The notes below the pieces were generated by a model. It was not told the origin of the DNA and did no database searches. It saw only the letters and a list, made by a program, of their open reading frames with translations. The position numbers were made by a program, and so were the translations under genes. A stretch of DNA of 64,000 nt, taken from positions 1 through 64,000 of the forward strand of contig CASFCL010000005.1 in assembly GCA_949293255.1 (NCBI GenBank), read 5' to 3'. Source of the DNA: an uncultured bacterium. GTDB taxonomy: Bacteria; Bacillota_I; Bacilli_A; RFN20; CAG-826. Positions 16,712-24,597 of the stretch are shown piece by piece; within the stretch, counting starts at the first letter, position 1; each line of letters opens with the position of its first letter.

Positions 16712-17871
16712 TGGATTATAACGTAATTATTATTAGATTTGGTGAATTATCTACCAAAGGAAAAAATAAAAAAGATTTTATTACAAGACTTGCTAGATCA
16801 ATTAGACATCATCTTGTCGAGTATAAAGATGAGCTTGAAATCGATGTCCGCCACGACCATATTTATATCAATTTAAAAGAAAAAAATATGGATTTAGTAG
16901 AGATTTTGAAAAATATACAAGGAATGTACTCTTTTTCACTCGCTTTAAAAGTTGATGCTGATATCGATAATATTTTAAATACATGTTTAGAACAAATTCA
17001 ATTAGAAGAAGGTAAAACTTTTAAAGTTCATGCTCGAAGAATTGATAAATCTTATCCTTATATTTCAGATGATATCAATAGAATGGTAGCTTCAAAACTT
17101 TTAAAAAATACTTCTTTAAAAGTTGATGTTCATAATCCTGATATTTTATTAAGTATTGAAATTAGAGATGATGGAGCCTACATTTTTACGCAAACAATTA
17201 AAGGAATTGGTGGATATCCAGAAGGATCAATTGGAAGATGTTTAATGATGCTTAGCGGAGGAATTGATTCTCCTGTAGCAAGTTATCTTCTTATTAAAAG
17301 AGGCGTTGAACTTTCTTTTATTCATTTTGCATCACCTCCATATACAAATAGTGGTGTCATCAATAAATTAGAAGATATTTTAAATATTTTGAGTGATTAT
17401 CAAGCTAAAATTAATTTATACATCATTCCTTTTACAAAGATTCAAGAGAAAATTTATGATGTTTCTTATCCAGGATATCAAGTTACGATCATGAGAAGAA
17501 TGATGTATCGAATTGCTAGTGAATTTGCTAAAAGAAAACATATTTACTCTTTAGCAAATGGAGAATCAATTGGTCAAGTTGCTTCTCAAACTTTAGAATC
17601 GATGTATGTAATTAATAAAGTTACAAATTTCCCAATCATTAGACCTTTAGCAACTTACGATAAAGTTGAAGTAATTAAGATTGCAAAAGAAATTAACACT
17701 TACGATATTTCAATTAGACCATTTGAAGATTGCTGTACAATCTTCCCAGTTTTAAATCCAAAAACTGCTCCTAAAGAGAGTGAGTGTTTAGCAATTGAAG
17801 AGCTTGCAGATTTTGATAGTTTAATTGAAGAAGCTCTTTCAAGTTACGAACATCGAATTATTAAAAAATAA
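16711..17871 (+). CDS. thiI: tRNA 4-thiouridine synthetase ThiI
   Basis: Adenylates U8 of tRNA and inserts sulfur received from the cysteine desulfurase encoded just upstream. The order is an N-terminal ferredoxin-like part (IIIRFGELSTKGKNK), a THUMP domain to about residue 165, and a PP-loop ATPase with SGGIDSP at residues 182-188. At 386 residues it lacks the C-terminal rhodanese domain of the E. coli enzyme, as in Bacillus. Cys-containing FEDCCTIFP near residue 343 lies in the catalytic part. The start overlaps the desulfurase stop. Confidence 0.95.
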   Translation: MDYNVIIIRFGELSTKGKNKKDFITRLARSIRHHLVEYKDELEIDVRHDHIYINLKEKNMDLVEILKNIQGMYSFSLALKVDADIDNILNTCLEQIQLEEGKTFKVHARRIDKSYPYISDDINRMVASKLLKNTSLKVDVHNPDILLSIEIRDDGAYIFTQTIKGIGGYPEGSIGRCLMMLSGGIDSPVASYLLIKRGVELSFIHFASPPYTNSGVINKLEDILNILSDYQAKINLYIIPFTKIQEKIYDVSYPGYQVTIMRRMMYRIASEFAKRKHIYSLANGESIGQVASQTLESMYVINKVTNFPIIRPLATYDKVEVIKIAKEINTYDISIRPFEDCCTIFPVLNPKTAPKESECLAIEELADFDSLIEEALSSYEHRIIKK

Positions 17872-17879
17872 GAAAATTT

Positions 17880-17912
17880 CAAAAAATCCTTGCAAAACAC
17901 AAGGATTTTTTA
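17880..17912 (+). terminator. Terminator after thiI
   Basis: Arms AAAATCCTTG and CAAGGATTTT around a short loop, followed by a run of T. It closes the ezrA-desulfurase-thiI unit. Confidence 0.85.
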
Positions 17913-18025
17913 TTTTTTTTTGCTCTTTTAAATTTTAGAAATTCTTGTTTTAGATGCAAAAAAAGATTAAAAAAGTTAGTAAAAGAGCAAAAAATGCTCT
18001 TCTATAATAAGATTTATATGTTTAA
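17913..18025. other. Intergenic stretch with repeated GCTCTTT/AAAGAGC arms
   Basis: TGCTCTTTTA at about 17931 is inverted at about 17980 as TAAAAGAGCA, and a further ATGCTCTTC follows at about 17995, so alternative hairpins can form. No reading frame of note is seen. Confidence 0.35.
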
Positions 18026-18202
18026 TTATATATAACTATATTATTAATAGTAATTTTTGTTACTGATGAAGAGCAATTTAAATATTCGAAAATCCTTTTA
18101 TTATTATCTAAAAACTTTGCAGAAATCAAGTATTTTTTTGACAGTGTACAAAAAAATAAAAAATATTTTGGTAAATTTTTTGAATTGTTGGCATCTTGTT
18201 AA
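18026..18202 (+). pseudogene. Orphan C-terminal fragment, paralogue of the candidate immunity gene
   Basis: An open stretch without a start codon encodes about 58 residues ending KNFAEIKYFFDSVQKNKK, then FELLASC and TAA. It aligns with the debris at about 2630-2791 both as protein (KNIAKVRYFFDSVKKIK and LLASC) and as DNA, including flanking AGTAATTTTT and GCATCTTGTTA. The N-terminal part is missing. It is a second, truncated copy of the gene that follows the Ntox50-like domain. Confidence 0.6.
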
Positions 18203-18337
18203 GTGAAAGGATATCTTTCGTTACTTGCAAGTTCTTGCTCGGGGTAGTACCCGCTCAAGAGTCGTTCTTTGACATTACAAAAAAAGATTATATCTTGTTT
18301 TAGTTATGAGATGGTTGCTACGCATTTTTTATATAAA
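18203..18337. other. Unexplained structured element, locally GC-richer
   Basis: It contains a perfect palindrome ACTTGCAAGT (about 18221) and then CTTGCTCGGG, a six-base loop GTAGTA and CCCGCTCAAG, which pair in 8 of 10 positions. A TTTGACATTAC and A-run follow. The plus frame RISFVTCKFLLGVVPAQE runs to about 18302 without a start. It lies between the orphan fragment and the rplT terminator. I cannot assign it: possibilities are a small RNA or a remnant of a mobile element. Confidence 0.35.
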
Positions 18338-18370
18338 AAAAGTGTATAGCTTCAACAACTATACACTTTT
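18338..18370 (-). terminator. Terminator after rplT
   Basis: Twelve-base perfect arms AAAAGTGTATAG/CTATACACTTTT with a nine-base loop. T-runs on both sides make it bidirectional. It ends the infC-rpmI-rplT transcript. Confidence 0.85.
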
Positions 18371-18392
18371 AGTTTTTTTAATTAATTACTTA

Positions 18393-18740
18393 TTAAGCAC
18401 CCTTAGCAATTTTAACTAATTCTGCAAATCCTTTTTCATCGTGGATTGCGATTTCGCTTAACATCTTTCTATTAAGATCGATTTGAGCAACTTTTAATCC
18501 GTGCATAAATTTGGAATATGAGATGTTATTAATTCTACAAGCAGCATTGATTCTTTTAATCCAAAGTCTTCTGAAATCTCTTTTAATATTTCTTCTATCG
18601 ATATAAGCATATCTAAGTGATCTCATGACTTGTTCATGAGCTGTTTTATAGATTCTGTGTTTGCTACCGAAGTAACCTTTTGCTAATTTTAATACTTTCT
18701 TTCTTCTTAAATGTGTTACGTTTCCGCCTTTTACTCTCAT
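18393..18740 (-). CDS. rplT: Ribosomal protein L20
   Basis: Binds 23S rRNA early in 50S assembly and represses its own operon by binding the leader. The 115-residue product starts [18 protein letters not shown] and contains [17 protein letters not shown] and [16 protein letters not shown], all typical. GGAGG precedes the start. It is last in the infC operon, the conserved order. Confidence 0.97.
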   Translation of the reverse strand: MRVKGGNVTHLRRKKVLKLAKGYFGSKHRIYKTAHEQVMRSLRYAYIDRRNIKRDFRRLWIKRINAACRINNISYSKFMHGLKVAQIDLNRKMLSEIAIHDEKGFAELVKIAKGA

Positions 18741-18758
18741 TTTAAAGTTACCTCCTTA

Positions 18759-18953
18759 TTATTGTTGAATGAGATACTTAATTCTCTTGTAATCTGATTT
18801 TGAAACAGTTGTTTCTTTTCTTAAGTGTCTCTTTTGTTTATGTGTTTTGTGTGGTGCAAGATGTGAAACATATGCATGGTGTCTAGTTACTTTGCCACTT
18901 CCAGTAACTTTAATTCTCTTAGTAAGAGCTTTTTTAGATTTCATTTTTGGCAT
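18759..18953 (-). CDS. rpmI: Ribosomal protein L35
   Basis: A 64-residue, very basic 50S protein. MPKMKSKKALTKRIKVTGSG and KVTRHHAYVSHLAPHKT are the normal L35 blocks, where HLA and the preceding basic stretch contact rRNA. It lies between infC and rplT with gaps under 20 bases and shares their L20-controlled transcript. GGAG precedes the ATG. Confidence 0.97.
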   Translation of the reverse strand: MPKMKSKKALTKRIKVTGSGKVTRHHAYVSHLAPHKTHKQKRHLRKETTVSKSDYKRIKYLIQQ

Positions 18954-18968
18954 AAATTTACTTCTCCT

Positions 18969-19541
18969 TTACTTTTTTACTTTACTTGCTAGGATGCAAG
19001 TGAGCCATTTACCATCTAAAACAGGTTGTTTTTCGATGGTAGAGTTTTCTTTGACGTATTCTAAGAACTTATTTAGAACTTCTTGTCCAATTTCTGGATG
19101 GGAGAGTTCTCTTCCTTTAAATTTAACTCCGACTTTAACTTTATTTCCGTCTTCAAGGAAACGATTAGCGGCTTTAACCTTTGTTAGAATGTCGTGTTCA
19201 CCAATTTTTGGAGATAATTGAATCTCTTTGATCTCAATTATTTTTTGGTTACGTTTTGCTTCTTTAGCTTTCTTTTGCTTTTGGAAGCGGAACTTACCAT
19301 AATTTAAGATTTTACAGACTGGTGGTTTGGCATTAGGAGCTACGCATAGAAGATCTAATTCTAAGTCTCTAGCTTTATTTAATGCTTCATAACGAGACAT
19401 TTTACCGAGTTGATTGCCATTTTCATCAATGACTAATACTTCAGGAAAATGTATTTTTTCATTAACAATGTCGCCTCCATATTTATCAAAGCGATCTTTC
19501 TTGTCGAATCTTTGTTGTGGATTCATTTGATTTGGATTGAT
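18969..19541 (-). CDS. infC: Translation initiation factor IF-3, probable AUC start
   Basis: Binds the 30S subunit and rejects wrong start codons. The N-domain (FPEVLVIDENGNQLGKMSRYE), the Lys-rich linker (KFRFQKQKKAKEAKRN) and the C-domain (RNQKIIEIKEIQLSPKIGEHD) are all present. The first ATG (19526) lies 24 bases from the excellent AGGAGG at 19551-19556, which is too far. In frame, ATC at 19539-19541 lies 9 bases from it. infC genes are known for rare AUU/AUC-type starts that IF-3 itself counter-selects, giving autoregulation; B. subtilis and E. coli use AUU. I therefore place the start at ATC, giving about 190 residues. ATG remains the alternative. Confidence 0.93.
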   Translation of the reverse strand: MNPNQMNPQQRFDKKDRFDKYGGDIVNEKIHFPEVLVIDENGNQLGKMSRYEALNKARDLELDLLCVAPNAKPPVCKILNYGKFRFQKQKKAKEAKRNQKIIEIKEIQLSPKIGEHDILTKVKAANRFLEDGNKVKVGVKFKGRELSHPEIGQEVLNKFLEYVKENSTIEKQPVLDGKWLTCILASKVKK

Positions 19542-19556
19542 AACTTTGTTCCTCCT

Positions 19557-19717
19557 AACTTAAAGTTTATAAGCGATAATTAAAAATAAAACGGACGCAC
19601 AAGTTCTGCGTCCGTCGTAATAGTCATCATTAATATAAATTTATTACATTTACTGTAGCTATTTACCAATTAATCAGTATTAATCTGGTGAGAATGGACG
19701 CTCTTCTTTCTACGTGC
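19557..19717 (-). promoter_or_regulatory. L20-type leader with attenuator, upstream of infC
   Basis: The leader RNA holds a strong terminator hairpin (19591-19615, arms ACGGACGCA/TGCGTCCGT) followed on the minus strand by TTTATTTTTA. An earlier leader segment contains GCGTCC (minus strand, 19701-19696), which can pair with the GGACGC of the terminator arm and so form a competing structure. This is the layout of the L20 leader of Bacillus infC-rpmI-rplT, where L20 binding favours termination. Confidence 0.75.
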
Positions 19718-19723
19718 TCAATT

Positions 19724-19752
19724 AATATATAGATTTATTGACTTAAAGTCAA
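19724..19752 (-). promoter_or_regulatory. Promoter of the infC operon
   Basis: Minus-strand TTGACT (19747-19752), 17 bases, then TATATT (19724-19729). It is identical in both hexamers and spacing to the rpsD promoter. Confidence 0.8.
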
Positions 19753-19816
19753 GGAAAATTAGTCAATATTTAAAAATTATTTATCTTAAAGTTTTTACAT
19801 TAAAAGTAGTAGGATT

Positions 19817-19861
19817 TGTAAAATAAATGTAAAATAGATAGGTGAAAGAAGATATTTTACA
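19817..19861 (+). promoter_or_regulatory. Pho-box-like repeats upstream of the HAD-MFS-GDPD operon
   Basis: TGTAAA occurs at 19817 and 19828, exactly 11 bases apart, and the reverse unit TTTACA occurs at 19794 and 19856. Arms ATGTAAAATA/TATTTTACAT (19827-19836 and 19853-19862) form a perfect inverted repeat. The B. subtilis PhoP site is TT(A/C/T)A(C/T)A repeated with 4-6 bases between. The same 11-base period occurs before pstS in this window. Confidence 0.45.
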
Positions 19862-19888
19862 TTTTTTAAAATAAAATATAGAGAAGTT

Positions 19889-20530
19889 ATGGATAGAGCG
19901 ATATTTTTTGATTTAGATGGTACTTTATGGGACGCAATTTCTTCTTTATGCATAAGTTGGAATAAAGCGATGGAGGAACATAATTTACCTTATCGATTTG
20001 ATGAAATAAAAATGATGTCTTATATGGGATTAACTCCTATTGAAACTGCTCCTTTAGCTTTTCCTGATGTTTCTATTGATAAAGGATTAGAATATTTTAA
20101 AATTTGCTTAGATAGTGAAATTAAATATTTAAGAACAAATCCTGGAAAAATGTATGATGAAGAAAGAGAAATTTTATCGATGCTATCGAAGAAATATCCA
20201 CTTTTTATCGTTTCAAATTCTGATAAAGGTTATATTGAAGATTATTTAGATTCACTCAATATGAATGAGTATTTTGTTGATCATGTTTGTGCTGGCGACA
20301 CTGGCTTAGAGAAGTGGGAAAATATTTTATTTTTAAAATCAAAATATGAGATTAAAGAAGTAATTTATGTTGGAGATACTTTAAAAGATTATAAAGAAGC
20401 TACTAAAGCAAAAGTTAAATTTATTCATGCTAGTTATGGCTTTGGAAAGATAGACGAAAAGGTTTTTAAAATATCTAACTTAAAAGAAATGTTAGATATT
20501 GTTGATACAGTTTTTGATACTTTTAATTAA
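19889..20530 (+). CDS. HAD-family hydrolase, phosphoglycolate-phosphatase-like
   Basis: A 213-residue cytoplasmic phosphatase of the haloacid dehalogenase superfamily. Motif I FFDLDGTLWD (nucleophile D8, D10), motif II FIVSNSDKGY near residue 110, and motif III/IV EVIYVGDTLKDYKEA near residues 166-180 are complete. The cap between residues 15 and 85 is the small helical type. The substrate is unknown. It leads a run with an MFS transporter and a glycerophosphodiesterase, so a phosphorylated product of that pathway is likely. GAGAAG lies just before the ATG. Confidence 0.85.
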   Translation: MDRAIFFDLDGTLWDAISSLCISWNKAMEEHNLPYRFDEIKMMSYMGLTPIETAPLAFPDVSIDKGLEYFKICLDSEIKYLRTNPGKMYDEEREILSMLSKKYPLFIVSNSDKGYIEDYLDSLNMNEYFVDHVCAGDTGLEKWENILFLKSKYEIKEVIYVGDTLKDYKEATKAKVKFIHASYGFGKIDEKVFKISNLKEMLDIVDTVFDTFN

Positions 20531-20548
20531 AAAGAGGAGGAAAAACAT

Positions 20549-21991
20549 ATGGAAAATCAACAAATCGTGCAACAAAGTAGTGAAAGTTCGCCTTTAAAAT
20601 TAAATTTAAAGAGAACAATTATTATCGGCTTTGCTTTCTTTGGAATTCTTTTATTCTGGCAAGTTTATGACTCTTGGTGCTCACCTTTTTTAACAAGGCT
20701 TTTCCAAGATGCATTTAACATTACTGATGCAAAAGAAGTTCAATATTTAGTTGGTATTATCATGGCTTTAGATAATTTAGCTGCGTTAATTTTACTTCCA
20801 ATATTTGGAAAATTATCAGATAAAACTAAAACGCCAATTGGTAAGAGAATGCCTTATATTTTGGTAGGAACTTTAGTTAGTGCAATTTGTTTCCCATTTA
20901 TTCCAGTAGCATTCCATTATAACAATGCAGTTGGCGTCATTATTTTAATGGCAATTGTCGTTATCTTTATGATGATGTACAGAAATCCAGCTGTTAGTTT
21001 GATGCCTGATATGACTCCAAAACCATTAAGATCAAAAGCAAATGCAATCATTAATATTATGGGTTATATTGGTGGAGCTTTTGCAACTGTTGTTGGAATT
21101 GTATTTGTTTTAAGTCAATATTTAGGAACCGAAACAAATAAAGATCACACCTGGCAATATAACAACATCTGGGCAATTGAAATTCCTTTCCTCGTTGCCT
21201 CAGCTTTAATGATAGTTTCTTGCTTAGTTTTATTCTTCTCTATCAAAGAAAATAAGATTGCAGAAGAAGTTAAATTAGACATGGAAAGAGGAGAAGCAAT
21301 GTCTGAAGTTAAAGGTATTGCTGATGACAATCAAAAGATGTCTAAAAACGTAAAAACCATGCTAATCCTTATTCTTTTAGCAGAATTCTTCTGGTTTATG
21401 GCCGATAATGGTATCGGAACTTTCATGCAAAATTATACAATTTCTTACCTTCAAACGTCTTCAGGAAGCAACATGATCAATACAATTGTTGGTGGTGTTG
21501 GAAGCGTAATTGGTTTTGTAGTTGGTGGAATTATTGCTAGTAAAATTGGAAGAAAATGGACTGTTTTTGGAGGCTTAGGAATTACTGTTCTTTCACTTCT
21601 TTTATGGTCAATTTTATCATTTGCTTTAGCTGATTTTGCTAAAGGAAGTGGCGAATATCCATGGTATTTATATATCGTATTTTTTGTTAAAGGATTTGGC
21701 ATGTCATTAGTTCATGTTAACTCTTATCCAATGGTTGTTGAACTTTGCTCATCTAAAAAGATTGGACAATTTACAGGATATTATTATGCATCTTCAATGA
21801 TTGCTCAAACAGTTACTCCAATGTTATTTGGCTTACTTTTGTTAAACGAAAATTTTGATTTCACAATTCTTCCTGTCTACGCTCTTATTTGCACAGCTAT
21901 CGCACTTGGAATATTCTTCTTTGTTAAAAATGTTGAAACAAAAAAGACAGATTTTAAGAAAGGTTTAGAAAGTTTAGACCAAGGTGACTAA
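20549..21991 (+). CDS. MFS transporter (SLC45/GPH-like)
   Basis: A 480-residue inner-membrane carrier with about 12 membrane segments. The first half contains GKLSDKTKTPIGKRMPYILVG, the loop 2-3 motif in the form seen in the SLC45/glycoside-pentoside-hexuronide-type transporters, and DSWCSPFLTRLF in helix 1. A similar loop IASKIGRKWT lies in the second half. The Lys/Glu-rich stretch after helix 6 is the central cytoplasmic loop. Substrate is probably a sugar or glycerol-type compound; the adjacent glycerophosphodiesterase and HAD phosphatase point to glycerophosphodiesters or a glycoside. Eighteen bases separate it from the HAD gene and GAGGAGG precedes its start. Confidence 0.85.
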   Translation: MENQQIVQQSSESSPLKLNLKRTIIIGFAFFGILLFWQVYDSWCSPFLTRLFQDAFNITDAKEVQYLVGIIMALDNLAALILLPIFGKLSDKTKTPIGKRMPYILVGTLVSAICFPFIPVAFHYNNAVGVIILMAIVVIFMMMYRNPAVSLMPDMTPKPLRSKANAIINIMGYIGGAFATVVGIVFVLSQYLGTETNKDHTWQYNNIWAIEIPFLVASALMIVSCLVLFFSIKENKIAEEVKLDMERGEAMSEVKGIADDNQKMSKNVKTMLILILLAEFFWFMADNGIGTFMQNYTISYLQTSSGSNMINTIVGGVGSVIGFVVGGIIASKIGRKWTVFGGLGITVLSLLLWSILSFALADFAKGSGEYPWYLYIVFFVKGFGMSLVHVNSYPMVVELCSSKKIGQFTGYYYASSMIAQTVTPMLFGLLLLNENFDFTILPVYALICTAIALGIFFFVKNVETKKTDFKKGLESLDQGD

Positions 21992-21992
21992 T

Positions 21993-22733
21993 ATGAATAA
22001 GCAAAAAGTTATAAATAAGTTGCATCCTTTATTTAAAAAAGGTGTTGCTCATAGAGGTTTACATAACGAAAACGATACAGAAAATAGCCTTGCAGCCTTT
22101 AAAAATGCAAAAGATCATCAAGTTCCAATTGAACTTGATGTTCATCTTACTTTTGATGATCAATTAATTGTTTGCCATGACTCTGAATTAAAAAGAGTCA
22201 CCTCTAGAGATGGAGTTATTGAACAATTATCATTAACAGCAATTAAGGAAGACTACGTCTTGTTAAATGGTGAACAACTTCCTACTTTAAAAGAAGTTTT
22301 AGATTTAATTAATGAAAGTGTACCAATTGTTATTGAATTAAAACCAGATACAAAGACTAAAAATTATAAAAAGTTAGCTTTGAAAGTTTTAGATGAACTT
22401 AAAAACGTAAAAGATAAATCTAAATTTATGATTATTAGCTTTTATCCTCAATGCTTATTCCCATTTAAAAATAAAGGATTTATTAGGGCTTTGCTTTTAT
22501 CAATTCATCATCAAAAAGTTTATTTCTTTAGACACTTTTTTGAAGCTTTAGATGTTGAACAAACATATTTTAAAATCAAAAAATACCAAGACATGAATAA
22601 AAATAAATATGTTATGGCTTGGACAATTACAAATCAAAAAGAATTAGATAATGTAATTGATTATGTTGATAACATAACTTATCAAGAAATTGATCCTCAA
22701 TTTATTATCGATACTCTTGATAAGAAGTACTAA
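21993..22733 (+). CDS. Glycerophosphodiester phosphodiesterase
   Basis: Hydrolyses glycerophosphodiesters to sn-glycerol-3-phosphate and an alcohol. Family landmarks are GVAHRGLHNENDTENS (catalytic HRG and EN-S), ELDVHLTFDDQLIVCHD (metal E-x-D and catalytic H-D), and IELKPDTKT (E-x-K). At about 246 residues it has no signal peptide, so it is the cytoplasmic type. I prefer ATG 21993 with AAGGTGA ahead; a GTG nine bases earlier is also possible. It overlaps no gene but abuts the MFS stop, which links transport and hydrolysis. Such enzymes belong to the Pho regulon in B. subtilis. Confidence 0.92.
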   Translation: MNKQKVINKLHPLFKKGVAHRGLHNENDTENSLAAFKNAKDHQVPIELDVHLTFDDQLIVCHDSELKRVTSRDGVIEQLSLTAIKEDYVLLNGEQLPTLKEVLDLINESVPIVIELKPDTKTKNYKKLALKVLDELKNVKDKSKFMIISFYPQCLFPFKNKGFIRALLLSIHHQKVYFFRHFFEALDVEQTYFKIKKYQDMNKNKYVMAWTITNQKELDNVIDYVDNITYQEIDPQFIIDTLDKKY

Positions 22734-22802
22734 AAGTTTAGTTATTATTAAAAGGAATATATTTAGTATAAAATATAAATATAGATAAGAGAGGATTTCT
22801 TT

Positions 22803-23690
22803 ATGGATTTAAATGTTAAATACGCTGTTATTCCATGTGCTGGAAGAGGTACAAGATTTTTACCTATTACAAAAGGTGTGGCAAAAGAAATGTGTCCAAT
22901 CATCGATAGACCAACCCTTGATTACATAATTGAAGAATGTATTGATAGTGGAATTACAAATATTGTTTTAATTGTTTCTAAGGATAAGGCCGATATTAAA
23001 AAATATTATTCAATCGATGAAGAATTTGAAAAAGAATTAGAAAGAGCTGGAAAAATCAAAGAAAGAGACTTAATTAGAAAAATCGCTACGAAATGTCATA
23101 TAGATTATGTTTTACAAGAAGAACTTTTAGGTCTTGGACATGCTGTTTTACTTTCAAAAGAAGTAGTAAAAGATAACAATTTTATCGTTTGCTGTGGCGA
23201 TGATATTTGTACTTATGAAAAAGGCAATCCACCTGTAAAACAGCTTATTGAAGGATTTAAAATGAGTGGAGGAAAATGTATTGTTGGAGGTAAAAAAGTT
23301 CCTCACGCAGACATTGTTAAATATGGTGCAATGGATGTAAAAGAAGCAATCAATGACAGATTATATTCATTAAAAGGAATTATTGAAAAACCAAAACTTG
23401 AAGAAGCTCCTTCAGATTTAGCAAGTTTAGGAAAATGGTGTTTCCCAGCTAAAATTTATGATTATTTAGCAAAGACTCCAAAAGGAAAAGGTGGAGAGAT
23501 CCAACTTACCGATGCAATTGCTTTATTAAATAAAGATGAAGACGTTTATTTCTATGATTTTATTGGAACTAGATATGATTGTGGAGATAAGCTTGGGTAC
23601 TTAAAAGCAATCGTTGATATTGCTTTAACTAGAGAAGATTTAAAGGACAGATTTAAAGAATATTTAAAAACACTAGATTTAGGTGAATAA
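22803..23690 (+). CDS. galU: UTP-glucose-1-phosphate uridylyltransferase
   Basis: Makes UDP-glucose for wall, lipid and capsule sugars. The nucleotidyltransferase signature AVIPCAGRGTRFLPITKGVAKEM is at residues 8-30, with DRPTLDYIIEEC following, EELLGLGHAVL near residue 105 and GDDICTYEKG near residue 137. The 295-residue length is standard for GalU. GAGAGGA lies before the start. It is followed 9 bases later by an unknown gene, so they are probably co-transcribed. Confidence 0.95.
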   Translation: MDLNVKYAVIPCAGRGTRFLPITKGVAKEMCPIIDRPTLDYIIEECIDSGITNIVLIVSKDKADIKKYYSIDEEFEKELERAGKIKERDLIRKIATKCHIDYVLQEELLGLGHAVLLSKEVVKDNNFIVCCGDDICTYEKGNPPVKQLIEGFKMSGGKCIVGGKKVPHADIVKYGAMDVKEAINDRLYSLKGIIEKPKLEEAPSDLASLGKWCFPAKIYDYLAKTPKGKGGEIQLTDAIALLNKDEDVYFYDFIGTRYDCGDKLGYLKAIVDIALTREDLKDRFKEYLKTLDLGE

Positions 23691-23699
23691 AGAAAAATA

Positions 23700-24593
23700 A
23701 TGGACTTTAGCAGTGATTTTATTATAAAAAGTGAGTTAATTAAGGTCTTTTCAAACATAAAAGAGCTTAATTTTAACCTCTCAATAAATCAGCTAAAAAG
23801 AAAAGTCTACGATTATTATTTCGCTCATACTGATGAGTTTTTAGGTTTATTTTCTAATGATACAATTGAAGTAATTACATCTATTTTAGTAGATGGAATG
23901 AAAGATGTTAAAATCCAAAATGAAGATGGTGAATTGCTTTATAAATCTTTAATTATTGATAGTGAAAATAATATTGATGAGAATTTTAGAAATTTACTTC
24001 TTAAATTAATAGGTGAAACTTCAAATATTATTGAAAGAGTTACAAACAATACTCTTGTTAAAGGATTAATTGATCTTTATGGATGCATTTCTTTTAACGA
24101 TTTATATAGAATTTTTAAAGATTATCGACCATTAATAAATTTTGAGGATTTTAAAAAGATTATCGATGATTCTAGATTAATAAATTATTACTGTGAAGTA
24201 AATGAAACTCACATTTACCGTAAAGAAGCTAGCGAAAATTTAAAAGAAATAATGTTCTTTCAAAAATCATTACATGATCGATACAAAATCTTTAGTATTG
24301 AAAATGTAATTTATTTTGCAAATAGATTTCATTTTAGAGGAGTTAAAACTCCTTATGAATATGAAAGAACTAGCGCATCAGCCGAACTTTTTCCAGAATT
24401 TGTCGAAGGAGAAAATCCTTCTAAAGAAAAGTATGCACCTTTATTAATTTTCAATTCAACACAACCTAAACGGCATTTTTGTGGATATTCATTTAACGAA
24501 ATTATTAAAAAAATAGATGATGGAGATGATGCTATAAAGTTTAAATTAAATAAAAAAGAAGATGATGATAAAAACGGTGGTAACGTAGCTTAA
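23700..24593 (+). CDS. Uncharacterised protein downstream of galU
   Basis: A 297-residue soluble protein, no signal or membrane segment, ending in an Asp/Lys-rich tail (KLNKKEDDDKNGGNVA). I do not recognise it. The first 180 residues look helical, with LVKGLIDLYGCISFNDLYRIF and a later RFHFRGVKTPYEYERTSA block being the most distinctive pieces. It might be a helical-repeat accessory protein, but nothing proves that. It lies 9 bases after galU and ends against the convergent VTT-family gene. Confidence 0.7.
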   Translation: MDFSSDFIIKSELIKVFSNIKELNFNLSINQLKRKVYDYYFAHTDEFLGLFSNDTIEVITSILVDGMKDVKIQNEDGELLYKSLIIDSENNIDENFRNLLLKLIGETSNIIERVTNNTLVKGLIDLYGCISFNDLYRIFKDYRPLINFEDFKKIIDDSRLINYYCEVNETHIYRKEASENLKEIMFFQKSLHDRYKIFSIENVIYFANRFHFRGVKTPYEYERTSASAELFPEFVEGENPSKEKYAPLLIFNSTQPKRHFCGYSFNEIIKKIDDGDDAIKFKLNKKEDDDKNGGNVA

Positions 24594-24597
24594 ATTT

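Noticed and set aside
18203-18305. Protein frame through the structured element (FLLGVVPAQESFFDITKKDY)
   Set aside because: It has no start codon or ribosome-binding site and lies after a stop; I kept it only as part of the unexplained element.
17913-18337. CRISPR array or tracrRNA-like unit
   Set aside because: No direct repeats at regular spacing and no cas gene in the window.
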